This document shows, piece after piece, positions 1-5,668 of a stretch of DNA of 9,075 bases. A program made the position numbers and the translations under genes. Numbering within the stretch: the first letter of the stretch is position 1; each line of letters starts with the position of its first letter. Under the pieces are notes generated by a model that did no database searches, was not told the origin of the DNA, and saw only the letters and a list, made by a program, of their open reading frames with translations. Source of the stretch: an uncultured Clostridia bacterium (GTDB taxonomy: Bacteria; Bacillota; Clostridia; Oscillospirales; Oscillospiraceae); contig CAMNHH010000092.1 of the NCBI GenBank assembly GCA_946539175.1, forward strand, positions 1-9,075, given 5' to 3'.

Positions 1-42
1 TATTTTTCTGCGCGGGCAATGAAACGTAAATTCCCGATCAGC

Positions 43-71
43 TTGCAACGCGGAAAGGAGTATGGTATAAT
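43..71 (+). promoter_or_regulatory. Sigma-70-type promoter for the radical SAM/S66 operon
   Basis: A perfect -10 hexamer TATAAT lies at 66-71. It is preceded by TGG (63-65), giving an extended -10. A 4/6 match to the -35 box, TTGCAA, lies at 43-48, with an ideal 17-base spacer. The predicted transcript start near 78 leaves a very short leader before the ribosome binding site (GAAAGGAG, 81-88) and the ATG at 96. This places the start of the operon inside the window, so no upstream gene need be co-transcribed with it. Confidence 0.75.
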
Positions 72-95
72 CGAAAAAACGAAAGGAGCGCGGGC

Positions 96-1133
96 ATGAA
101 AAGGAAGTCCTTGCTTCTGGCTGTGGACCTTTACGGCTGCCCCAACCGCTGCCTGCACTGCTGGCTGGGCCACATGCCAAATCGCGTGATGGAAGCGGAC
201 GCTGACCGGTGGATCGTCGATCAATTTCGTCCGTATTTTGACAGCATTAGCTTTTTCAGCTGGCTGCGGGAGCCGGACTTCTGCCCGGACTACCGCGAGC
301 GTTGGGAACGGGACAAGCGGCTGTCCGTCAACGCCGTTCCGCCGCGTTTTGAGCTGGCCAGCTTCTGGCGGCTGGTACGGGATCCGGATTACGCGCAGTT
401 TCTGAAGGACGTGGGGGTGGGCTGCGTCCAGCTCAGCTTTTTCGGCATGGAAACGACGACGGATCGCTATATCGGACGAAGGGGCGGGTTTCGGGAGCTG
501 CTGCGGGCCACAGAGCTACTGCTGGAAAATGGGATCCGCCCCCGCTGGCAGGCCTTTGTCAACGAAGAAAACAAAGAGGAGATTGTGTCTCTGTTGGAAT
601 TTTCGGAAGAACTGGCGCTGAAACGCCGCTGTGAGGCCATCGGCGGCGCTTTCCGGTTTTTCGTCCATGCCGGCAGCTGCGATGGGGAGAACCGGAAGCT
701 GTATCCGATCCGCATCCAAAAAGACCATATCCCGGCGCCGCTGATCCCGTATTATCTGAATTATCCGAGCCTGAAGACGGAGGCGGAGCTTTGCGAGGCC
801 TGGCGGGAGCATGAGGACCATGTGGAGCTTTCCCAACAAGACACGCTGGTGCTGTTCGTGGACAATCATTATGATCTGTTTTTCAATTATACCCACATGC
901 GGCCGGAATGGCGCATCGGAAATCTGAAGACGGATCCGATCGAGGAGCTGATCCGACGGATCGAAGCAAAAGATACCCCGGCGCTGCGCTCCGCCGGAGA
1001 GATTAGCTTAGGCGAGCTGGTCCGACGCTATGGAGCGCCGGATTCCCGGCGCGCCTTTGAAGCAGAGGACTATCAGAACTATCTTCTGAACACACATCTG
1101 GAACGACAAACACAGAGGAGGTCCGAAACATGA
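96..1133 (+). CDS. Radical SAM protein of unknown substrate
   Basis: The N-terminus carries a canonical CxxxCxxC motif (Cys15, Cys19, Cys22 in GCPNRCLHC), which binds the [4Fe-4S] cluster that cleaves S-adenosylmethionine. The rest fits a partial TIM-barrel radical SAM core: a strand with VQLSFFGMETT and a GRRGGF stretch near residues 115-132, then repeated helix/strand segments. Near the C-terminus, GNLKTDPIEELI resembles the spacing seen after the core in SPASM-type proteins. However, the remaining cysteines are scattered and do not form an obvious auxiliary cluster motif. The length (345 aa) is normal for a stand-alone radical SAM enzyme. The ATG at 96 follows a strong Shine-Dalgarno sequence. 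Its stop overlaps the start of the S66 peptidase gene by four bases, so the two are probably translationally coupled. The family is clear; the reaction and substrate cannot be named from sequence. Confidence 0.88.
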   Translation: MKRKSLLLAVDLYGCPNRCLHCWLGHMPNRVMEADADRWIVDQFRPYFDSISFFSWLREPDFCPDYRERWERDKRLSVNAVPPRFELASFWRLVRDPDYAQFLKDVGVGCVQLSFFGMETTTDRYIGRRGGFRELLRATELLLENGIRPRWQAFVNEENKEEIVSLLEFSEELALKRRCEAIGGAFRFFVHAGSCDGENRKLYPIRIQKDHIPAPLIPYYLNYPSLKTEAELCEAWREHEDHVELSQQDTLVLFVDNHYDLFFNYTHMRPEWRIGNLKTDPIEELIRRIEAKDTPALRSAGEISLGELVRRYGAPDSRRAFEAEDYQNYLLNTHLERQTQRRSET

Positions 1134-2173
1134 TCAAGCCAAAGCATCTGAAGCGGGGCGATACGGTCGCCGTCGTCAGCCTGTCTTCCGGCATCCTGGG
1201 AGAGCCCTGGGCCATCCACAAGCTGCATATCGCCCGGGAGCGCCTGGAGCGGGACTACGGCCTGCGGGTCAAGGTGATGCCCAACGCCTTAAAGGGCAGC
1301 CGATATCTCTACGAGCACCCGGAGGCCCGGGCCGCCGACTGGATGGAGGCCTTCCGGGACCCGGAGATCAAGGCCATTTTCAGCGCGATCGGCGGCGACG
1401 ATACGATTCGCCTGCTGCCCTATGTGGATTTTGACCTGATCCGGGACAACCCGAAGATCTTTACCGGCTTCTCCGACACCACCTCCAACCACTTCATGAT
1501 GCACAAGGCCGGGGTTATGTCCTACTACGGGGCCACTGTCATGACCAACTTTGCCGAGTATGTGAAAATCAACGACTACACGGCAAAGGCCATCCGGGAC
1601 ACCCTCTTTGAGCCGAAGCCCAGCCTGGACCTTCCCTCGGCACCCTACTGGTACGACGACGAGGACGAAAAGATCTGGTGGAAGGAAGAAAACGTCAATA
1701 CCCTGCGGCAGTACCACCCGGAGGAGATCGGCTATGAGCTGCTCCAGGGCTGCGGCGTCGCGGAGGGTGAGCTGCTGGGGGGCTGCATCGACGTTTTCCC
1801 GGAGATCGTGGGCAGTCCGATCTGGCCCACAAAGGAGGAATGGCGGGGCAGGCTCCTGTTTTTGGAGACCAGCGAGGAGGACATGTCCCCGGAGCTGCTG
1901 AGCTGGCTGCTGCGGGGGCTGGCCGCCCAGGGGATCTTTGACGTGATCACCGGCATACTGGTGGGCAAGCCGGCCCGCCGGAGCAAGTACGAGCCCTACA
2001 AGGAGGTCTACCGGAAGGTGGTGGGCTTTGAGGCAAAACGTCCCGATCTGCCCATCCTGTACAACGTCAATTTCGGCCACGCGGAGCCCATCGGCGTGCT
2101 GCCCATCGGCGCCCGCTGCCGCCTGGACGCGGAGCGGAAAACCATCACGCTGCTGGAGCCCGCAACAGAATAA
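1130..2173 (+). CDS. S66-family serine peptidase, MccF/LD-carboxypeptidase-like
   Basis: The 347-residue product matches peptidase family S66. This family includes LD-carboxypeptidases, which trim tetrapeptides from recycled murein, and MccF-like enzymes, which detoxify microcin C-type aminoacyl-nucleotides. The start KPKHLKRGDTVAVVSLSSG is typical. The nucleophile elbow is GFSDTT with Ser115; the other predicted triad members are Glu246 (FLETSEE) and His317 (NFGHAEP). The AIGGDD segment near residues 86-91 is also characteristic. The protein is longer than classical LdcA. Its insertion near residues 175-195 contains a paired Trp (W183, W184), as might be expected of the MccF branch, where a loop Trp contacts the nucleotide. 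There is no signal peptide, so it is cytoplasmic. The ATG overlaps the upstream TGA (ATGA) and has GAGGAG 9 bases upstream. The family call is firm; the choice between murein recycling and antibiotic self-protection is open. Confidence 0.9.
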   Translation: MIKPKHLKRGDTVAVVSLSSGILGEPWAIHKLHIARERLERDYGLRVKVMPNALKGSRYLYEHPEARAADWMEAFRDPEIKAIFSAIGGDDTIRLLPYVDFDLIRDNPKIFTGFSDTTSNHFMMHKAGVMSYYGATVMTNFAEYVKINDYTAKAIRDTLFEPKPSLDLPSAPYWYDDEDEKIWWKEENVNTLRQYHPEEIGYELLQGCGVAEGELLGGCIDVFPEIVGSPIWPTKEEWRGRLLFLETSEEDMSPELLSWLLRGLAAQGIFDVITGILVGKPARRSKYEPYKEVYRKVVGFEAKRPDLPILYNVNFGHAEPIGVLPIGARCRLDAERKTITLLEPATE

Positions 2174-2215
2174 AGAAGATAAAACGCAAGCCCGGAAGCA
2201 CGCTTCCGGGCTTGC
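2173..2215 (-). terminator. Intrinsic terminator of the sigma/serpin operon
   Basis: There is a perfect 13-bp inverted repeat: arms 2186-2198 and 2203-2215, loop CACG, extendable by one pair. Read leftward it is followed by GTTTTATCTTCTTT, a usable U-tract, so it should end the serpin transcript. Read rightward it is followed by ACTGCTTGTG, with no U-tract. It may only weakly stop the convergent operon, or may act through the hairpin alone. Confidence 0.85.
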
Positions 2216-2227
2216 ACTGCTTGTGAC

Positions 2228-3556
2228 TTATTCAGCGGGGTTGTTCATCACGCCGATAAAGAATGGAAGATTGCTTTCCCGATCCAGCAGCAGATAGACG
2301 AAGGGGCGGTCCAGATAGACTTGCCTGGTTTCCCCGAGCTCCATGGCGCCCTCCGCCACAACCTCAACCGCCGTGGCGGCCCCGGCCTTGGTGCCGGCCT
2401 CATCCACGGCAATATAGGTCTTGTGCAGTACCCGGCTGATGCGAAGGTGCGCGCTCTCCACCGTACCAAGGCCGGAAAGATCCGCCTCCTGGCTGAAGGG
2501 AAGCTCCATGCCCATGCCCTTCAGCTGCTCGGAAAGCTCGGTGCTGTAATCGGTTTCAAACCTGGGAATGCCGGCGTAGACCGTAAGGGCCCGGGCGCCG
2601 CCCAGCAGAGCCAGCAGCTTTTCCCCGTCCAGCGTGGCCAGATATTCCTCGGGAGACATGCCCTCCTTGGGCAGCAGCGCGGCGAAAGCGTAACGGCCGC
2701 CCTGATAGGGCTTCAGGAAGCCCACCGCGTTCTCGTCCTCCAGGAATTCGTCCTCCTGGCTGTACATCAGAGTCACGTTCCGCTTCGTCCCGTCGGGCAG
2801 CGCAAATTCGCTTTCCGCCAGATTGTACGCAGAATAGGGGTTGGCCCACTTGGCGTCAAAGGCCAGGGCGTTGATCAGATACATCACCGCGTCTTCCGGG
2901 ATCTCATCCAGGATGGAGGGGATCATGTCTTCGGTCTTCCGCTTCACCCAGCTGTTGATCTCCGCCAGAGTCTGCTCGTTGAAGGGGGCCTTGTAGAGTT
3001 CAGCCCCGTAGTAATCCGCGTTGGTTTGCAGGAAGGCGTCGTTCACCCGGAAATCACCCCGATCCGCAAACCAGATGGAGTTGGCCAGCTTCAGCCTGCA
3101 GTCCGCGCTGTCGGGCAGCGTGGCCAGGTAACTGCGGAAGAAGCGGTTCAGACGGTTCCGGTCCATTCCCAGCACCTGCTCCATCTGGGCCAGAGTATCG
3201 CCCTTGGCGCCGTTGGCGGTCATGGACAGCGCACATAGCACGGAAAGGGGGGAAATCAGCCGGTTTTCTCCGGCCTTTGCCCCTGCCCGGAAGAGCTCCA
3301 GCGCGAACTGGGCGGACCTGGCGGCGTCCTCCGCCCGGAGCGTCTCCGGCTTGGCGTTGGGATCAGGCTTTACCTGGGCCATCAGATCCACGACGGCGTT
3401 TCCCGGCACGGGATCCTTGACTGTCGGGTCAGCGGTGTTGTTGCCGGAAGCGGGGTCCTTTGGGGCCTCCGGCTTGGCGGCAGTGCAGGCGGCCGTCTGG
3501 AGCAGCAGCACAGACAGCAGCAAAAGGCAGATTGCTTTACGGATCTTCAGCTTCAT
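2228..3556 (-). CDS. Serpin-family protease inhibitor, predicted lipoprotein
   Basis: The 442-residue protein starts with a lipoprotein signal: Lys/Arg n-region, hydrophobic residues 9-20, and a TAAC lipobox with Cys24. A Pro/Asp/Lys-rich linker follows to about residue 70. A complete serpin fold follows: ISPLSV (101-106), MTANGAKGDT (112-121), LANSIWF (157-163), LINALAFDAKW (227-237), and RVLHKTYIAVDEAGTKAG (375-392), ending with RPFVYLLLD and PFFIGVMNNP. The reactive-loop hinge from Glu386 (P17) through GTKAGAATA is rich in small residues, as inhibitory serpins require. Counting from Gly388 as P15 places the scissile bond near Glu402-Gly403. Serpins are suicide inhibitors of serine or cysteine proteases; this one would be displayed outside the membrane. 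It is the last gene of the sigma-factor operon. It overlaps the previous gene by ATGA and has AAGGAG 6 bases before the ATG. The inhibitory call is strong; the target protease is unknown. Confidence 0.93.
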   Translation of the reverse strand: MKLKIRKAICLLLLSVLLLQTAACTAAKPEAPKDPASGNNTADPTVKDPVPGNAVVDLMAQVKPDPNAKPETLRAEDAARSAQFALELFRAGAKAGENRLISPLSVLCALSMTANGAKGDTLAQMEQVLGMDRNRLNRFFRSYLATLPDSADCRLKLANSIWFADRGDFRVNDAFLQTNADYYGAELYKAPFNEQTLAEINSWVKRKTEDMIPSILDEIPEDAVMYLINALAFDAKWANPYSAYNLAESEFALPDGTKRNVTLMYSQEDEFLEDENAVGFLKPYQGGRYAFAALLPKEGMSPEEYLATLDGEKLLALLGGARALTVYAGIPRFETDYSTELSEQLKGMGMELPFSQEADLSGLGTVESAHLRISRVLHKTYIAVDEAGTKAGAATAVEVVAEGAMELGETRQVYLDRPFVYLLLDRESNLPFFIGVMNNPAE

Positions 3557-4158
3557 GGTTCGCTCCTTCCTTCGGGCTCCTCCGGCTCCAACAGGGCCAG
3601 CAGAGCGGCCTGTTGGCTGGGGGAGAGGGGAACGTTCGTCCCCGTGTTTTCGTTTTCCAGAAGGCCGTCAAACAGCCGATAGCGCACCGGCGCACGGCCT
3701 TCGATTCGGACTGTGATGATCGCCAGCAGCTCCCAGGGTCCGGATTCCGTTCCCCCCGCCGCAATCTCCGGCGTGAGCGTGGGATCCAGTTCGGAAAGCA
3801 GGACGTGGAGGCTGTTTGCCTTGTCCGGATTCAGGCTGCGTTCATGCAGCGCCGGGTCCTGTACGGAAACCTGGAGGGAGCGCGCGCTGCCCGTGGGGAT
3901 CCGGTCGCCATGAGAATCGGCAGGCAGATCGGCAATGGATTCCGGCGCCTGGTCCGGCGCCTGGGAAAGCGACTGGGTCAGGGAATTCGGAGCTTCCTGG
4001 GGACGAGCCGGGCTACGAGGCAGCGTGAAGGCGCCCAGCAGAACCAAACCCACCGCGGGCACAGCGAGGGCCAGGGCCCGTCTGCGGCTGCGGATGCGCT
4101 TCTTTTCCCGCTCCGCCCGCTCCAGGATCTCCTGCGTGTAGGACTCCAATTCTCTCAT
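3553..4158 (-). CDS. Single-pass membrane protein, putative anti-sigma factor
   Basis: I do not recognise a named family. The 201-residue product has a charged N-terminal segment of about 27 residues (LESYTQEILERAEREKKRIRSRRR), predicted helical and cytoplasmic. One hydrophobic membrane segment follows (about 28-45), then a Pro/Ser/Gln-rich linker (47-90), then a small extracytoplasmic domain (about 91-185) with predicted strands around LLAIITVRIEGRAPVRYRLFDG. It has no cysteine, so it lacks the zinc HxxxCxxC motif of ZAS anti-sigma factors. It sits directly downstream of an ECF sigma gene, with ATGA overlaps to both neighbours, which is the usual place for an anti-sigma factor. The anti-sigma role therefore rests on topology and position, not on homology. 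A GGAGG-type site lies about 12 bases before the ATG, rather far, so translational coupling is likely. Confidence 0.7.
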   Translation of the reverse strand: MRELESYTQEILERAEREKKRIRSRRRALALAVPAVGLVLLGAFTLPRSPARPQEAPNSLTQSLSQAPDQAPESIADLPADSHGDRIPTGSARSLQVSVQDPALHERSLNPDKANSLHVLLSELDPTLTPEIAAGGTESGPWELLAIITVRIEGRAPVRYRLFDGLLENENTGTNVPLSPSQQAALLALLEPEEPEGRSEP

Positions 4159-4700
4159 AGCAGCGTTTTTCCCTCCTCTCCTAACAAGCTCCGAAGCTGA
4201 TTCTTTGCCCGGTAGAGCAGGTTGTCCACCTGCTTGCGGTTCTTTTTCATGATTTTCGCCGTCTCCTCGTAGCTCAGCTCCTCAAAATAGACCAGATGGA
4301 CCGCCAGACGCATGTCCTCCGGCAGTCGGGCCAGAGCCGCGTTGACCGCCTTTCGCCGCTGGTCCGCCAGGACCCGTTCCTCCAGCTGATCCAGCTCCTC
4401 GGGCGTGTCCTCCGACAATGCCTCCTCCCGCAGGCGTTTTCTGCGGCGCAGATAGCTCAGCGCGCGGCTCTTGCCCAAGAGGAACAGATAGGTCTTCAGA
4501 GAAACCTGAAAATTGTAGCGTCGCGGACGCACCAGCAGCTCTGTAACCGCGTCCATTGCCAGATCCTCCGCGGCGTGAAGGTCCTGTACGTAGCGATTGA
4601 TGAAAAAGACCAGGGGAAAGAACAGCTCCTCCATTACTTCGTTGATTGCGCTCCCGTCGCCCTGCAGATAGCGGCGGAAGCTCTCGGCAGCCTTATCCAT
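4155..4700 (-). CDS. ECF-type RNA polymerase sigma factor
   Basis: With the start chosen here the product is 181 residues. The sigma region 2 module covers about residues 19-90 (YVQDLHAAEDLAMDAVTELL, then the SLKTYLFLLGKSRALSYLRRRKR DNA-melting and -10-binding helix). Region 4 covers about 121-173 (ARLPEDMRLAVHLVYFEELSYEETAKIM, a helix-turn-helix followed by KKNRKQVDNLLYRAKNQL). Regions 1 and 3 are absent, as in extracytoplasmic-function sigma factors. An in-frame ATG exists at 4745, but it has no ribosome binding site and lies upstream of the predicted transcript start. The ATG at 4700 has a perfect AGGAGG 6 bases away. The gene overlaps the putative anti-sigma gene by ATGA and heads the operon that ends with the serpin. 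It probably directs RNA polymerase to this operon and to unlinked targets. The family is firm; the regulon is not known. Confidence 0.92.
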   Translation of the reverse strand: MDKAAESFRRYLQGDGSAINEVMEELFFPLVFFINRYVQDLHAAEDLAMDAVTELLVRPRRYNFQVSLKTYLFLLGKSRALSYLRRRKRLREEALSEDTPEELDQLEERVLADQRRKAVNAALARLPEDMRLAVHLVYFEELSYEETAKIMKKNRKQVDNLLYRAKNQLRSLLGEEGKTLL

Positions 4701-4706
4701 GGGGAT

Positions 4707-4712
4707 CCTCCT
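4707..4712 (-). promoter_or_regulatory. Ribosome binding site that fixes the sigma-factor start
   Basis: Read leftward, a perfect AGGAGG lies 6 bases before the ATG at 4700. The alternative in-frame ATG at 4745 has no comparable motif. This decides the annotated start of the sigma factor. Confidence 0.85.
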
Positions 4713-4747
4713 GCGATTGAAATCGGTCACGTCTGACCCTTTCATCC

Positions 4748-4775
4748 ATTATACGTCAGATGAAGGGGGATTTCC
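4748..4775 (-). promoter_or_regulatory. Promoter of the sigma/serpin operon, possibly ECF-type and autoregulated
   Basis: Read leftward, a perfect TATAAT lies at 4753-4748. There is no good TTGACA 17 bases upstream; that position holds AGGAAA. The overlapping elements GGAAAT (4775-4770) and CGTA (4755-4752) resemble the GGAA / CGT two-part promoters of ECF sigma factors, but with a spacer of 14 bases, slightly short. The start would fall near 4741, giving a leader of about 40 bases. Autoregulation is an inference. Confidence 0.5.
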
Positions 4776-4788
4776 TTATCTTTTTTTG

Positions 4789-4835
4789 AAAAAAACATAA
4801 CGCAGGTGCTTCTCCGGCGGAGAAACGCCTGCGTC
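4789..4835 (-). terminator. Intrinsic terminator of the transporter/esterase operon
   Basis: A long hairpin has outer arms ACGCAGG (4800-4806) and CCTGCGT (4829-4835), plus an inner TTCTCC/GGAGAA stem with a three-base loop. Read leftward it is followed by TATGTTTTTTT. It lies just after the esterase stop and before the sigma promoter, so it separates the two leftward operons. Confidence 0.85.
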
Positions 4836-4844
4836 ATACGCGCT

Positions 4845-5630
4845 TCAGGCAAGCTCCTTCAGAAAGTGCGCCAGGAAGGCTCGGAATTGCGGCTCCCAGG
4901 CGGTCTCATGGTGCCGCAGCTCCGGGCAGTGCGTGCAGAGCAGCCGATCGTGGGGCCAGATTTCCCTCAGAACCAACTCCGCTTCTCTGGTGCTTTGGTC
5001 GATCAGCCGCTCCAGCTGATCGCCGGCGCCGCTGTAGAGCCACAGAAAGGGATGCTCACGGATGGAACGGGACCGCAGCCAGGCCTCCAGATCCTCCCTC
5101 CGGTATCGCAGCAGGGCAGGGGAAAAGGCCCCGACGGCGGACCAGATATCCGGGTGCCGCAGGCCGGTGAACAGAGCCATCAGACCGCCCATGGAGCTGC
5201 CGCAAAAGACCCGGTTCCTCCGTCCGGACAGCACAGGGAAGCGGGCCTCCGCCGCCGGGATCAGCGTATGTACGAGAAAAGTCTCAAAGCTCTCTCCGCT
5301 GGGCTCGATGTGGGCTTCCGCCTGAGTCGGGTAAAACAGCGGGGGACCGATGGAGATCGGCGTCAGCTCCGGCTGTCGGGTGGGGTCCGTGTTGTGGACC
5401 CCCACAATCACAGCGCCGCCCAAGCCCGCTGCCTGGGCGCTGCGTACCGCCTCCATACAGTGCCAGCAGCCAAAGCCGGAGCTCTCCTCGTCGAACAGAT
5501 TCTGCCCGTCGGTCATATAGACGACGGGGAAGCGCTGGCCCTCCCGTCTGGTTGGCAGATAGACGCGAACCAAGCGTTCTCCCCGATCGGGATAGGGCAG
5601 CATCATAGAAATGATTTCTTCGCGCGGCAT
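4845..5630 (-). CDS. Putative esterase, alpha/beta hydrolase (esterase D / Fes-like)
   Basis: With this start the product is 261 residues and matches the PF00756-type esterase fold. It has an early strand RLVRVYLP, the characteristic VVYMTDGQNLFDE segment, the nucleophile elbow GSSMGG (serine near residue 146), the SPALLRY strand end, an acid candidate in YSGAGDQLE, and a C-terminal HHETAW in which the first His is the likely catalytic base. Relatives hydrolyse acyl esters such as feruloyl, trilactone-siderophore or S-formylglutathione substrates; which applies here cannot be told. There is no signal peptide, so it is cytoplasmic. The start is uncertain. A TTG at 5672 overlaps the transporter stop (TTGA), an ATG lies at 5642, and the ATG at 5630 is preceded by GAGG with 6-base spacing; I chose the last. 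The gene is co-transcribed with the transporter upstream. Confidence 0.83.
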   Translation of the reverse strand: MPREEIISMMLPYPDRGERLVRVYLPTRREGQRFPVVYMTDGQNLFDEESSGFGCWHCMEAVRSAQAAGLGGAVIVGVHNTDPTRQPELTPISIGPPLFYPTQAEAHIEPSGESFETFLVHTLIPAAEARFPVLSGRRNRVFCGSSMGGLMALFTGLRHPDIWSAVGAFSPALLRYRREDLEAWLRSRSIREHPFLWLYSGAGDQLERLIDQSTREAELVLREIWPHDRLLCTHCPELRHHETAWEPQFRAFLAHFLKELA

Positions 5631-5668
5631 ATGAAGCCTCATTTTCTTTCGTCGTAAGGAAACGGAAA

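Noticed and set aside
51..70. GGAAAGGAG followed by ATG GTA TAA, a possible two-codon leader peptide.
   Set aside because: It overlaps the -10 box and lies upstream of the predicted transcript start, so it would not be transcribed from this promoter.
1289..2080. A long open frame (263 codons) antisense to the S66 peptidase.
   Set aside because: It mirrors the codon bias of the real gene in GC-rich DNA. It is rich in Gly, Leu and Val without any motif, and the sense frame has clear catalytic residues.
2321..3238. A 305-codon open frame antisense to the serpin.
   Set aside because: It is a shadow of the serpin frame in GC-rich DNA with no start signal; the sense strand gives an unmistakable serpin.
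4155..4745. The longer sigma-factor form starting at the ATG at 4745.
   Set aside because: There is no ribosome binding site, and the codon lies directly next to the -10 box, upstream of the expected transcript start. The ATG at 4700 has a perfect AGGAGG.
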